From contig CP075528.1 of assembly GCA_025808875.1 (NCBI GenBank), positions 1,178,001 through 1,242,000 of the forward strand: a DNA stretch of 64,000 nt. The letters run 5' to 3'. The position numbers and the translations under genes were made by a program. Below, one piece after another: positions 49,503-57,894 of the stretch (positions are counted from its first letter, which is position 1; every line of letters starts with the position of its first letter). The DNA is from Enhydrobacter sp. GTDB lineage: Bacteria > Pseudomonadota > Alphaproteobacteria > Reyranellales > Reyranellaceae. The notes beneath the pieces are model-generated. The model did no database searches, had not been told where the DNA came from, and saw only the letters and a list, made by a program, of their open reading frames with translations.

Positions 49503-50023
49503 GCGAGTTTGGCGCGACATTGTCGCCCACCGAGGTGCGCTTCGAGCGCCTGTTGCCTGGCCCGATCGAGATGGTCTGGGAGTTCCTGGTCGATTCGCGC
49601 AAGCGGGGCGAATGGTTCGCGTCCGGACCGATGGAGAGGCGGGTCGGCGGCAAGGTCAAGCTGCGCTTCAAGCATTCGGAACTGTCGCCCCACGCGGCGC
49701 TGCCGCCGGAACGCTACAAGGAGATGGATGCCACGGGGCACGACAGTGAAGGCGAGGTCACGGCGTTCGATCCGCCACGGCGATTGGCCTTTCTATGGGG
49801 CTCGTCGGAGGTCGTGTTCGACCTCGAGCCAAAGGGCGACAGGGTCCTGCTGGTGCTGACGCACCGTCGCCTGTCCGGCCGCGGGGAGCAGGTCGATGTG
49901 CTTGGTGGCTGGCACACCCATCTCGCGATCCTGGTCGAGCGTGCCAATGGGCGCACGCCACGCGCCTTCTGGGATCTGTTCCGCGAGATCGACGGGACGT
50001 ATGAGGAGCGCGTGCCGCGCTGA
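49499..50023 (+). CDS. AHSA1-like SRPBCC domain protein paired with ArsR
   Basis: A 174-residue START-like protein: VRFERLLPGPIEMVWEFLVDSRKRGEWFASGPME begins the AHSA1 (activator of Hsp90 ATPase 1-like) pattern, and RLAFLWGSSEVVFDLEPKGDRVLLVLTHRRL follows. The C-terminal helix region is HLAILVERANG. ArsR-AHSA1 pairs are widespread; the function is not settled. Start chosen from the ATGA overlap with arsR. Confidence 0.9.
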   Translation: MSEFGATLSPTEVRFERLLPGPIEMVWEFLVDSRKRGEWFASGPMERRVGGKVKLRFKHSELSPHAALPPERYKEMDATGHDSEGEVTAFDPPRRLAFLWGSSEVVFDLEPKGDRVLLVLTHRRLSGRGEQVDVLGGWHTHLAILVERANGRTPRAFWDLFREIDGTYEERVPR

Positions 50024-50039
50024 CCTCTGCAGTTGACCG

Positions 50040-50474
50040 CTACTGTTGCAGGCTGAGCCGTTCGCTGGGGTGCTCGGCAACGTTGTCGCCGACCGTGCTG
50101 TCGCCCAGGACCTGGAGCTGGCTCTGCGCCTCGATTTCGCGGCTGAGACAGGCGCGGAAAGGCGCGCCTTGCGGTGGCAGGCCGAGATCCAGGCAGTTCG
50201 CGGCGGCGTCTCCGCTGGCGCGCGCGAGCTGCTGGGCGAGCGCACGTTCTTCCCATTCGAAGGCGCGCGTCACATGGGCGAGGCAGAGCTCCCATGCCGG
50301 CGACTGCGGCCCGAGCCCATGCTTGGCGCACTCTCGTTCGGCTTTCTCTTGGGCCGGGCCGGGCGAATAGGAAAGCGCGACCGCCGTCATCGCCAGCGTG
50401 AAGCCGCAGCACAACGCCGCCGCCACCAGCAGGCGATGGGGATTGATGGCGGAGCGGAGCGAGAACGTGCCCAT
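50040..50474 (-). CDS. Small membrane-anchored/secreted protein with twin C-x14-C motif (paralogue 2)
   Basis: A 144-residue protein with a membrane segment near residues 14-36 (LLVAAALCCGFTLAMTAVAL), perhaps an uncleaved anchor. The extracytoplasmic part has C-x14-C-x29-C-x14-C, spacing identical to the protein at 48759: ECAKHGLGPQSPAWELCL and NCLDLGLPPQGAPFRACL. A polar tail of about 35 residues ends it. The two paralogues bracket the ArsR/AHSA1 pair on the opposite strand. Function is unknown. Confidence 0.75.
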   Translation of the reverse strand: MGTFSLRSAINPHRLLVAAALCCGFTLAMTAVALSYSPGPAQEKAERECAKHGLGPQSPAWELCLAHVTRAFEWEERALAQQLARASGDAAANCLDLGLPPQGAPFRACLSREIEAQSQLQVLGDSTVGDNVAEHPSERLSLQQ

Positions 50475-50565
50475 GATGCCAAGGGAACGCCCTGCCGGTC
50501 GTTACGGTTGCCTACATTCCGGGATCTGCCGTGCTTTCCGCAGGCACCGTGAATCGCCGATCCCG

Positions 50566-51732
50566 CTAGTAGCTCTTGGGCAGGCCCAGTACCCGTTCGG
50601 CGACGTAGCAGAGGATCAACTGCTCGCTGACCGGCGCGATCCTGGCGATCATGACTTCGCGCAGGAAGCGCTCGACGTGGAACTCCTTGGCGTAGCCGTA
50701 GCCGCCGTGGGTCAGGATGGCGCGCTCGCAGGCGTCGTAGGCGGCGCGGGCGCCGAGGTACTTGGCCGAGTTTGCCTCGGCACCGCACTCCTTGCCATTG
50801 TCGTAGAGCCAGGCCGCCTTGAAGGCGAGCAGGTTGGCCGCCTCGAGCTGCATCCAGCTCTCGGCCAGAGGATGCTGGATCGCCTGGTTCTTGCCGATCG
50901 GCCGTCCGAACACGATACGCTCCTTGGCGTACTGCGTGGCGCGGGCGAGCGCGGCGCGGCCGATACCGATCGCCTCGGCGGCGATCAGGACACGCTCGGG
51001 ATTGAGGCCATGCAGCAGGTAGTGGAATCCCTTGCCCTCCTCGCCGATGCGGTCCTCCAGCGGCACCTTGAGCCCGTCGATGAAGACCTGGTTGGTGTCG
51101 ATCGCCTTGCGGCCCATCTTGTCGATCTCGGTGACCTCGATCCTGGAGCGGTCGAAGTCGGTGTAGAAGAGCGACAGGCCGTCGGTCGGCCGTTTGCACT
51201 GCTCCTTCGGCGTGGTGCGCGCGATCAGCAGCATCTTGTCGGCGACCGAGGCCGTGGTCGTGAAGGTCTTCTTGCCATGCACGATGTAGCCGTTGCCGTC
51301 GCGCTCGGCCTTGGTGTCGAGCGCCGTGGTGTTGAGGCCCGCGTCGGGCTCGGTGACGGCGAAGCAGCCCTTGATCTTGCCCTTGATGATGTCGGGCAGG
51401 ATGCGCTTCTTCTGCTCCTCGGTGCCGAACACCACGATCGGGTTGGGGCCGAAGATGTTGAGATGGATCGCCGAGGCGCCCTGCAGGGCGGCGCCCGATT
51501 CCGCGACTGTCTGCATCAGCAGGGCCGCCTCGGTGATGCCGAGGCCCGCGCCGCCATACTCCTCGGGCATGGCGATGCCGAGCCACCCCGCGTCGGCCAT
51601 GGCCTTGTAGAAGTCGTTCGGGAAGCCGCCCTCCTTGTCCTTCTTCAGCCAGTACTTGTCGCCGAACTGCGCGCAGAGCTTGGCGACGCTGTCCTTGATG
51701 GCGAGTTGATCCTCGGAAAAGGCGAAATCCAT
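50566..51732 (-). CDS. Acyl-CoA dehydrogenase
   Basis: A 388-residue FAD enzyme of standard length. MDFAFSEDQLAIKDSVAKL opens it, GCFAVTEPDAGLNTTAL is the FAD/substrate signature, IGRAALARATQYAKERIVFGRPI is the C-terminal helix bundle and HGGYGYAKEFHVERFLREVMIARIAPVSEQL is the closing motif. It is the last gene of a four-gene operon (exporter, SDR, hydrolase, dehydrogenase), 3 bp after the hydrolase. Electrons would go to ETF and the ETF-QO encoded at 10.9 kb. Confidence 0.94.
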   Translation of the reverse strand: MDFAFSEDQLAIKDSVAKLCAQFGDKYWLKKDKEGGFPNDFYKAMADAGWLGIAMPEEYGGAGLGITEAALLMQTVAESGAALQGASAIHLNIFGPNPIVVFGTEEQKKRILPDIIKGKIKGCFAVTEPDAGLNTTALDTKAERDGNGYIVHGKKTFTTTASVADKMLLIARTTPKEQCKRPTDGLSLFYTDFDRSRIEVTEIDKMGRKAIDTNQVFIDGLKVPLEDRIGEEGKGFHYLLHGLNPERVLIAAEAIGIGRAALARATQYAKERIVFGRPIGKNQAIQHPLAESWMQLEAANLLAFKAAWLYDNGKECGAEANSAKYLGARAAYDACERAILTHGGYGYAKEFHVERFLREVMIARIAPVSEQLILCYVAERVLGLPKSY

Positions 51733-51735
51733 GGT

Positions 51736-52530
51736 CTACCTGTTCGATCCCAGCCACTGCATCATGATGCGGTTGAACTGATCCGGGCGCTCGACATTGG
51801 GCAGATGGCGGGCGCGGGCGATCTCCTCGTAGCGGCCGCCCGGAATCTTCGCAGCGATCAGCTTGTTGCGGTCCGGCGGGGTGCCCTCGTCCTGGTCGCC
51901 GCAGATCACCAGCGTGGGGACCTTGATGGTGGGCAGGCGGTCGATGAAGTCGAAGTTCTGGATCGCCGACATGCAGCCGGCGGAACCCTCGGGCGTGGTG
52001 CCGCTGATGGTGTCGCGGATCTCGCGCCAGCGCACCGGATTGACCTGCTTGAATTCGTCGGTGAACCAGCGCTGCATGGTCGAGTCCGCGAGCGCGGCGA
52101 GACCTTTCTCGCGCACGACCTTCTTGCGCTCGTCCCAGGTGCCGGCCGAACCCGGCGGCGTGCTGGGCTGCGTATCGCAGAGACAGAGAGAGGCGAGATA
52201 GCCGGGATGGGCGAGGGCGAAGCCCTGGCCGATCATGCCGCCGATGCTGAGCCCGATGAAGTGCACCTTCTGGATGCCGAGCACGTCGAGCGCGCCTTTC
52301 ACGTCGGCCGCCAGCTGATCCATCGTGTAGTCGCCCGCGACCGGCGCGCTGCCGCCATGGCCGCGCATGTCGAGCCGCAACACGCGATAGCCCGCGGCGA
52401 GCAAGGGGACCATCTGCTCGACCCACATGCCGCCGTCGGAATTCAGCGAATGGGTGAAACACACCGTCGGCGCGTTCTGCGGCCCGGCAAGATCGAAATA
52501 GACGCGACGGCCGTTCAATGAAAGCAGCAT
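51736..52530 (-). CDS. Alpha/beta hydrolase, 3-oxoadipate enol-lactonase-like
   Basis: A 264-residue hydrolase. The nucleophile elbow FIGLSIGGMIGQGFA is the PcaD-like form, the oxyanion region is CFTHSLNSDGGMW, Asp lies in ICGDQDEGTP and His in ARHLPNVERPDQF. PcaD acts in the beta-ketoadipate pathway, but no other pca genes are here, so another lactone or thioester is possible. It starts 13 bp after the SDR gene and ends 3 bp before the dehydrogenase gene. Confidence 0.88.
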   Translation of the reverse strand: MLLSLNGRRVYFDLAGPQNAPTVCFTHSLNSDGGMWVEQMVPLLAAGYRVLRLDMRGHGGSAPVAGDYTMDQLAADVKGALDVLGIQKVHFIGLSIGGMIGQGFALAHPGYLASLCLCDTQPSTPPGSAGTWDERKKVVREKGLAALADSTMQRWFTDEFKQVNPVRWREIRDTISGTTPEGSAGCMSAIQNFDFIDRLPTIKVPTLVICGDQDEGTPPDRNKLIAAKIPGGRYEEIARARHLPNVERPDQFNRIMMQWLGSNR

Positions 52531-52543
52531 GACTTCCTCCTCT

Positions 52544-53314
52544 TCACATGGCGCTGATGCCGCCGTCGATCACGACTTCCGAGCCGGTCATGAAGCTCGA
52601 TTCGTCCGAGGCGAGGAAGACCAGCGCCCAGCCGACTTCCTCCGGCCGGCCGAGGCGGCCGATCGGTACCTGTTTCCCGAGTTTCTGCTGCATCACGTCG
52701 TTGCCGAAGCGATCGCGGTATTTGTCGAGGATCGGCGTGTCGATGAAGGTCGGGTGCACCGAGTTGCAGCGGATGTTGTAGCCCGACTTGGCGCAATGCA
52801 GCGCCACCGACTTGCTCAAGAGCCGCACGCCCGCCTTGGCCGAGTTGTAGGCCGCCATGTTGGCGCCGGCGATGATGCCGGAGATCGACGAGATGTTGAT
52901 GATGGAACCGCCAAGCCGCCTGGTGTGCTTCTTGATCTCGGCGACTCCGTGCTTGCAGCCGAGGAACACGCCGTCGAGGTCGATGGCATGCACCTTGCGC
53001 CACTCCTCGAGCTGGATTTCCTCGACGGTCTTGCTGAGGCCGATGCCGGCCGAGTTCACCAGCACGTGCAGGGCGCCGAACTTCGTGACGGTCTCGTCGA
53101 TCGCGGCCTTCCAATTGTCCTCGCTGGTGACATCGAGCTTCACGAAGTGGCCGGCACCGCCCAGCTTGTCGGCCACGGCCTTGCCGCGTGGTTCGGCGAT
53201 GTCGGCGACCATCACCCTGGCGCCTTCCTGCGCCATCAGCATGGCGGCGTTGGCGCCCAGCCCCGACGCGCCGCCGGTGATCAGGGCGACCTTGCCCAGC
53301 AGGCGATCCGTCAT
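52544..53314 (-). CDS. Short-chain dehydrogenase/reductase
   Basis: A 256-residue classical SDR. The NAD site is ALITGGASGLGANAA, with the acidic residue in VMVADIAE suggesting NAD over NADP. NSAGIG, the catalytic Ser in INISSISG and the Y-x3-K in AAYNSAKAG are intact. The C-terminus FMTGSEVVIDGG is typical. It overlaps the upstream exporter gene by 4 bp (ATGA); GGAGGACGC is the ribosome-binding site. It probably oxidises an alcohol from the same unknown pathway. Confidence 0.93.
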   Translation of the reverse strand: MTDRLLGKVALITGGASGLGANAAMLMAQEGARVMVADIAEPRGKAVADKLGGAGHFVKLDVTSEDNWKAAIDETVTKFGALHVLVNSAGIGLSKTVEEIQLEEWRKVHAIDLDGVFLGCKHGVAEIKKHTRRLGGSIINISSISGIIAGANMAAYNSAKAGVRLLSKSVALHCAKSGYNIRCNSVHPTFIDTPILDKYRDRFGNDVMQQKLGKQVPIGRLGRPEEVGWALVFLASDESSFMTGSEVVIDGGISAM

Positions 53315-54225
53315 GTCTTGCGTCCTCCCAGTCTCGCCTCTCGGTGAGCGATGTAGCTCGTAGCGGCCACGATGATCGCTGCGCCGACGAAGGTCCAGAT
53401 GTCCGAGGTCTTGCCCCAGACGGCGACGTCCATCAAGGCGGCCCAGACGATGGCCAGGAAGGTGATCGGCTGCAGGGCGGAAATGTCGAGCAGCCGGTAG
53501 GCCCAGGTGATGAAGAAGTAACCCATGGTGCCGAAGAAACCGGCCGAGACGAACAGGCCGAGCTGCGCCCAGGTCGGAGTCTGCCAGAACCAGATGCCGA
53601 GCGGCGTGAAGCAGATGGCGCCGACGATGCTCTGCCAAAGCACGACGACCTCGGGCCTGTCCCGGCCCGCGACGACCTTGGCCACCAGGTTGGAGCCGGC
53701 GATCAGCGGCACCGCCGCCAGCATCATCAGCATGCCGGGATTCACGTCGACCATGCCCGGCCGCACGATGACCAGCATGCCGAGGAAGCCGACGGCGACG
53801 GCGGCCCAGCGCCTGCCGTGCACCGTTTCGCGCAGGAAGATCACGGCGCCCAGCGTGACGAAGATCGGACCCGTGAAGCCGAGGGCGGCGATGGTGGCGA
53901 GCGGCAGCCAGACGACCGCCTCGTACCACAGACCGTAGCCCGTCGTGTGGAAGAGGCCGCGGAAGCAATGCAGCTTCAGGTCCCGCGTGCCCATGCCGGC
54001 GAGTCCGGCGCGCCACAGCATGTAGGGTGCGATCAGCGCGATGCCGGCGACCCAGCGGCCCCAGGCGACGAAGAGCGGCGGCATCTCGCTCGCCAATTCC
54101 TTCACCGAGCCGTTCAGGAAAGTGAAGAAGACTCCGGAGATGACGGCGAGCACGAAGCCACGGGCGACGCGCGACGGAATCAGCCGGGAGAGGGCATCGG
54201 GCGAATCGATGGCGGGCGCGGCCAT
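53311..54225 (-). CDS. DMT-superfamily (EamA) transporter
   Basis: A 304-residue membrane protein with ten helices and two EamA repeats: FVLAVISGVFFTFLNGSVKELA starts the first and LAAVPLIAGSNLVAKVVA the second. The segment RGLFHTTGYGLWYEAV and GFTGPIFVTLGAVIFLRE are repeat hallmarks. It exports or imports metabolites; direction is unproven. It is the first gene of the four-gene operon with SDR, hydrolase and dehydrogenase. Confidence 0.92.
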   Translation of the reverse strand: MAAPAIDSPDALSRLIPSRVARGFVLAVISGVFFTFLNGSVKELASEMPPLFVAWGRWVAGIALIAPYMLWRAGLAGMGTRDLKLHCFRGLFHTTGYGLWYEAVVWLPLATIAALGFTGPIFVTLGAVIFLRETVHGRRWAAVAVGFLGMLVIVRPGMVDVNPGMLMMLAAVPLIAGSNLVAKVVAGRDRPEVVVLWQSIVGAICFTPLGIWFWQTPTWAQLGLFVSAGFFGTMGYFFITWAYRLLDISALQPITFLAIVWAALMDVAVWGKTSDIWTFVGAAIIVAATSYIAHREARLGGRKT

Positions 54226-54266
54226 GGCCGCCCGGCATGCCTACGGGCGGCCGCTGCGTCAAGCGA

Positions 54267-54770
54267 TCACGGCTGCAGTACGACGAATCCCTCCTGCGCC
54301 AGTTGCACGATGCGGAAGTTGGCGCCGCTGTTGACCTTCACCCCGGGCAGGAGGTCGACGTTGCCCCAGTGATGGACGTGCGCAGTGAAGCCGCACTCCT
54401 CGAAGCGAACGCCGGCCTTCTGCAACTCGGCAATCAGCGGGCGGTAGGGATTGCCGCCACTCGTCCTGCGTTCGCGGTCGTAGGCCGCGTCGTTCAGCAG
54501 CATGTAGCCCGCGGGTCCATGAAAGATGGCGATCATCTGCCAGCGGGCCTTGCTGGCGGTGAACTCCGCCACCATGCGCTTCATGTAGCCGAGTCCCGTC
54601 GGAGTGGCGCCCTCGTAGACCAAATGGTCCATGTTGAGGAGAACCTTGGCCTGTTCGAGGTCGACGGGAATGTCGATGTGCAGCGTCGGTGGTGCGATGG
54701 AAGGAGGCTGTGCCGAAGAAGGCGTCGCGCACAGCAACAGGGCGAGGACGGTGCAAAGGAAGCGGACCAT
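54267..54770 (-). CDS. Secreted DsrE-family protein
   Basis: A 167-residue exported protein with signal peptide ending near PSSAQPP. The domain resembles DsrE/DsrF sulfur-relay proteins: a Rossmann-like fold with KARWQMIAIFHGPAGYML, IAELQKAGVRFEECGFT and DLLPGVKVNSGANFRIVQLAQEGF. One Cys sits in FEECGFT at the place of the DsrE active-site loop. Periplasmic DsrE-like proteins are poorly characterised. It follows the luciferase-like gene by 11 bp. Confidence 0.85.
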   Translation of the reverse strand: MVRFLCTVLALLLCATPSSAQPPSIAPPTLHIDIPVDLEQAKVLLNMDHLVYEGATPTGLGYMKRMVAEFTASKARWQMIAIFHGPAGYMLLNDAAYDRERRTSGGNPYRPLIAELQKAGVRFEECGFTAHVHHWGNVDLLPGVKVNSGANFRIVQLAQEGFVVLQP

Positions 54771-54781
54771 GGTCTTCGGCT

Positions 54782-55651
54782 TCACGCAGCCATCTTCACC
54801 AGGCCATCGATGTCCGTCAGGCGCTTGTCGACCTGCTCGGGCTTCTGGCCACCGAGATTGACGATGACCCGGTGCACGCCGATGTCGGCATAGCCCTTCA
54901 TGGCGTCCATCGCCATCGACATCGGCGGCGTGACGACGATCTGGTAGTCCGCCGGCCGCTTCTTGCCGGCCTTGGCGAAGGCCGCATCGAGCTTGGCCAG
55001 CATGCCCTTGGTGCGCTCGGGGTCGAGGTTGAAGCCGTACCAGCCGGCACCGAATTGCACGGCGCGCCGGAAGGCGGCGTCGGCGTAACCGCCGACCACG
55101 ATCGGAATGTGGGGCTTCTGGATCGGCTTGGGATCGAGGCGCATCGTCTCGAACTGCACCCACTTGCCCTTGAAGTCGACGACGGGCTCGGTCCACAGGC
55201 GGCGCATGACCTCGAGGAATTCGTCGCAGCGCGCCCCGCGATCCTCCCACTTGTAGCCACAGGCCTCGACCTCTTCCTTGTTCCAGCCGACGCCAATGCC
55301 GAAATCGAGCCGGCCGTCGGAGAGCCAATCCAGCGTGCACATCTCCTTGGCGGTGTAGATCGGGTTGCGCTGCGGCACGAGGGCGACGCCGGTGCCGAAG
55401 CGCAGCGTCTTGGTGGCCGAGGCGAGGAACCCGAAGGTCGCCGTGACGTCGAGCATGCCGCCGCCTGGCGGTACGGGGATGCGGCCGTCCTTGGAGCCGG
55501 GATAGCCGTAGGTGTTCCTGTCGAACAACGCCACGTGTTCGCCCATCCAGATGGACTCGAGGCCCATGTTCTCGGCGCGCCGGCCGAAATCGGCAATCAT
55601 CTTCGGCGTCGCCAGCGGCGACATGAACGTGGCGAAAACTCCGATCTTCAT
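54782..55651 (-). CDS. Luciferase-like (LLM) flavin- or F420-dependent oxidoreductase
   Basis: A 289-residue TIM-barrel of the luciferase-like family, TIGR03619-like subgroup. MKIGVFATFMSPLATPKMIADFGRRAENMGLESIWMGEH opens it. LASATKTLRFGTGVALVPQRNPIYTAKEMCTLDWLSDGRLDFGIGVGW is the diagnostic strand series. The subgroup is named F420-dependent, but FMN is also possible in alphaproteobacteria. It heads a two-gene unit with the DsrE-like protein. Confidence 0.9.
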   Translation of the reverse strand: MKIGVFATFMSPLATPKMIADFGRRAENMGLESIWMGEHVALFDRNTYGYPGSKDGRIPVPPGGGMLDVTATFGFLASATKTLRFGTGVALVPQRNPIYTAKEMCTLDWLSDGRLDFGIGVGWNKEEVEACGYKWEDRGARCDEFLEVMRRLWTEPVVDFKGKWVQFETMRLDPKPIQKPHIPIVVGGYADAAFRRAVQFGAGWYGFNLDPERTKGMLAKLDAAFAKAGKKRPADYQIVVTPPMSMAMDAMKGYADIGVHRVIVNLGGQKPEQVDKRLTDIDGLVKMAA

Positions 55652-55828
55652 GGCAATCCTCCCTCCATCGAGACGGGCGCGATCCTAGCGGGAGGCCGGC
55701 ACCTTGCCCATGCTGACGGTGGGGCGACCGTGGCGTCCAAGTCGCATCTTGGTCACGACGGGAGTCGGGGCGACCGTGCCATAGTCGACGTGTAGGGGAC
55801 GCCTCGGGCGTGAAGGGACACAACCAGC

Positions 55829-56335
55829 ATGCGTTCAATCAGGCGTCCGGTCGGCCGCATCGTCGTCATGCTCGCGACATTCGTGGGCGGCGCCGCGGCG
55901 GCTGCGAGCGCCATCCACGTCTTCCAATTCCAGCCGACGCAGGGGATGTCGCCGCCGGCCGCGACATACTCCTCGGCGGAGCTGTCGCCGGTGATCATCT
56001 ACACCTCGCTCCCGCCGCACTTCCTGCGAAAGCCGGACGGAATCGAGGAGCCGCTCCCGGATCCGCCGACCACTATCGAGCCGCCGCCGGAGGCGCTGAC
56101 GGCTCTGGCGGCGCCCGAGCTCGACTCGTTCGAGATCCTGGAAATCCAGGTGCGGTTGCTCGAGCTGGCCTTCGATCCCGGTCCCCTCGACGGCGTGGCG
56201 GGGCCCCGCACGCAGGCCGCCATCAGGCGATACGAAGGCGCTCGCGGTGAGGTGGGCGAAGGCCGCGTCACGCGCGTCCTGCTCGACAGGCTGCGCCGCG
56301 ACACCGGCTCGGTCGACACGGCCGTCAGTCCCTAG
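55829..56335 (+). CDS. Membrane-anchored peptidoglycan-binding-domain protein
   Basis: A 168-residue protein with a single N-terminal membrane segment (about 10-30), a Pro-rich region and a C-terminal PG_binding_1-like domain near residues 103-150: FEILEIQVRLLELAFDPGPLDGVAGPRTQAAIRRYE. The DG-x-x-G-P-x-T core is intact. It resembles the modules of the Sel1 protein at 15163, so both may attach to the cell wall. It stands alone on the plus strand. Confidence 0.85.
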   Translation: MRSIRRPVGRIVVMLATFVGGAAAAASAIHVFQFQPTQGMSPPAATYSSAELSPVIIYTSLPPHFLRKPDGIEEPLPDPPTTIEPPPEALTALAAPELDSFEILEIQVRLLELAFDPGPLDGVAGPRTQAAIRRYEGARGEVGEGRVTRVLLDRLRRDTGSVDTAVSP

Positions 56336-56419
56336 AGAAATCCGATTTCGGTTTGCCAGCGTACGGTTCGGTCTGTCGCGCGTCTCGCTTCGCGCTAGAG
56401 TGGGGCGAGGGGAGAATAG

Positions 56420-56791
56420 ATGCCGCTGCAATGGTCCGTCTCGCACCCGCTGCGCCTGGTGATCGCCGTCGCCAAGGGCGAGGTCGTGGCCCAGGAGATG
56501 CTCGATCTGCTCGCCGCCATCGACCGCGACGGCGCACAGGGCTATCGCAAGCTCTTCGACGTGACCGGGCTGGCGACGGAGTTCGCGGACGACCGGGTGC
56601 TGATGCTCGCCGACATCGTCAAGGCGCGCGGTGGACCGGCCGGCCCGATCGCCGTCGTTGCGCAGGGCGATCGGGTCCATCGGCAAGCCGGGTTGTTCAT
56701 CTCGAGCATCGGACCGGCACGGCACGTCAGGGCGTTTCGGGAGCAACACGAGGCGCGTGCCTGGCTCGACCGGCTGAAGCAGATGCACTGA
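56420..56791 (+). CDS. STAS/SpoIIAA-like domain protein
   Basis: A 123-residue single-domain protein: LRLVIAVAKGEVVAQEMLDLLAAIDR then YRKLFDVTGLATEF, followed by VLMLADIVKARG and GPIAVVAQGDRVHRQAGLF. This is the SpoIIAA-like alpha/beta pattern common in alphaproteobacteria; a phosphorylatable Ser is not obvious. Role unknown, perhaps protein-protein regulation. It converges with tspO, 7 bp apart. Confidence 0.8.
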   Translation: MPLQWSVSHPLRLVIAVAKGEVVAQEMLDLLAAIDRDGAQGYRKLFDVTGLATEFADDRVLMLADIVKARGGPAGPIAVVAQGDRVHRQAGLFISSIGPARHVRAFREQHEARAWLDRLKQMH

Positions 56792-56798
56792 TCCGGCC

Positions 56799-57254
56799 TC
56801 AGGAATTGCGGGCGAACAGGGCAGTCGTGAGGATCGTGGCGAACCCCACCCAAACGGCGTAGGGAACGAAGAGCAGCGCCGAGATCCGGTCTCGTGCCGC
56901 CGTCCAGGCGATGAAGCCGAGAATGGTGGCCAGCAGCACGACGATGGTTGCGAGCGCGAGGTCGATCCGGTGGGCGCCGAAGAAGAGGGGCGTCCACGCG
57001 AAGTTGAGCGCGAGCTGTCCCCACCACAACGCCATGCCGGCGCGGTCACGGCCACGGCGCCACGTCCGCCATCCGGCGACGGCGATGGCGGCATAGAGCG
57101 CCGTCCAGACGGGTGCGAATACCCAGTCCGGTGGATTGAACGGCGGTTTGGCCAGCGCGCGATACCAGTCGTCGGGGCGGGTGAGGGCACCGATCGCGAG
57201 GCCACCGCCGACCACGAGGAGCATGAACAACGACAGGGCAATGTGCTTGCGCAT
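56799..57254 (-). CDS. tspO: TspO/MBR family tryptophan-rich sensory protein
   Basis: A 151-residue five-helix membrane protein. Family marks are WYRALAKPPFNPPDWVFAPVWTALY and WWGQLALNFAWTPLFFG with many Trp residues lining the ligand pocket. TspO binds porphyrins and in Rhodobacter regulates tetrapyrrole and photosynthesis genes. It converges on the STAS-like gene and is divergent from the lipoprotein gene by 26 bp. Confidence 0.95.
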   Translation of the reverse strand: MRKHIALSLFMLLVVGGGLAIGALTRPDDWYRALAKPPFNPPDWVFAPVWTALYAAIAVAGWRTWRRGRDRAGMALWWGQLALNFAWTPLFFGAHRIDLALATIVVLLATILGFIAWTAARDRISALLFVPYAVWVGFATILTTALFARNS

Positions 57255-57280
57255 CGCCCCGTTGTACGGTAGCGGCGCGC

Positions 57281-57580
57281 ATGCGGTTCAGATTCCTCGC
57301 GGCTGGTACCGTGGCCACCTTAGTCCTGTTCTCCGCCGCCGCCTGCGAGCACGCCCGGGTTCCCGCCAGGGCCGATCTCGAGTATTGCGGGACGCTGGTC
57401 GATCTCTATGTGCGCTACGTCGGCCCCTGGGATCTGGGGCCGCGCCAGTTGGCGCAGCGCACCGACATCGAAGGGCAGCTTGCCGTCGAGCAGTGCCGGG
57501 CCGGCGACGCTGTAACGTCGATTCCGGTGCTGGAGCGCAAGCTGCTCGACCAAGGCTTCACCCTGCCGCCGCGCCCCTGA
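57281..57580 (+). CDS. Small putative lipoprotein
   Basis: A 99-residue protein with a hydrophobic N-terminus (FRFLAAGTVATLVLFSAAAC) ending in a Cys that could be lipidated, although the lipobox is not ideal (Ala at -3). Two further Cys (LEYCGTLV, VEQCRAG) may form a disulfide. No family recognised. It is divergent from tspO. Confidence 0.7.
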   Translation: MRFRFLAAGTVATLVLFSAAACEHARVPARADLEYCGTLVDLYVRYVGPWDLGPRQLAQRTDIEGQLAVEQCRAGDAVTSIPVLERKLLDQGFTLPPRP

Positions 57581-57643
57581 CGGCGCCGGAATCGGTTGCT
57601 GCAGATCAAGGCGCCGCCGGTCGCGCCAGACCAAATTCCGGTT

Positions 57644-57841
57644 ATGCGTAGATTCATCTTCCGTTGCCCGGTCACGACGGCAAGCCTCCAAGGCGTCAGT
57701 TCAAGTGCCCCCGAACCCACGCCCTACTACATCGCCCAGCCGTGCGTGGCATGCGGCGGGCTGCACCTGGTAAATCCAGACACTGGCAGGCTGCTGTCCG
57801 AGGAACGCCCGAAACCGGCCGCGCAGCCAGCGTCGCAGTGA
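57644..57841 (+). CDS. Small zinc-ribbon-like protein
   Basis: A 65-residue protein beginning MRRFIFRCPVT, with a later CVACGGLH and VNPDTGRLL. A Cys early, C-x2-C and a His suggest a small zinc ribbon, a pattern I recall from many uncharacterised rhizobial proteins. I use the ATG at 57644 instead of an ATG 48 bp upstream because the RCP motif normally lies near the start. Followed by a double hairpin. Confidence 0.65.
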   Translation: MRRFIFRCPVTTASLQGVSSSAPEPTPYYIAQPCVACGGLHLVNPDTGRLLSEERPKPAAQPASQ

Positions 57842-57843
57842 GA

Positions 57844-57894
57844 GGAGGGCGCGCTGTCGCGGCGCGCCCTCCGCCTGGGGCGGCTTTCCGCCCC
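57844..57894. terminator. Bidirectional double-hairpin terminator
   Basis: GGAGGGCGCGC (57844-57854) pairs with GCGCGCCCTCC (57862-57872), an 11-bp perfect stem. GGGGCGG/CCGCCCC (57877-57883/57888-57894, loop CTTT) follows. It lies exactly between the convergent stop codons of the zinc-ribbon-like and PRC-barrel genes. Confidence 0.75.

Noticed and set aside
54267..55838. 523-codon minus frame spanning the luciferase-like and DsrE-like genes
   Set aside because: Only its last 167 codons, from the signal peptide at 54770, are protein-like; the rest is a shadow of the luciferase-like gene.
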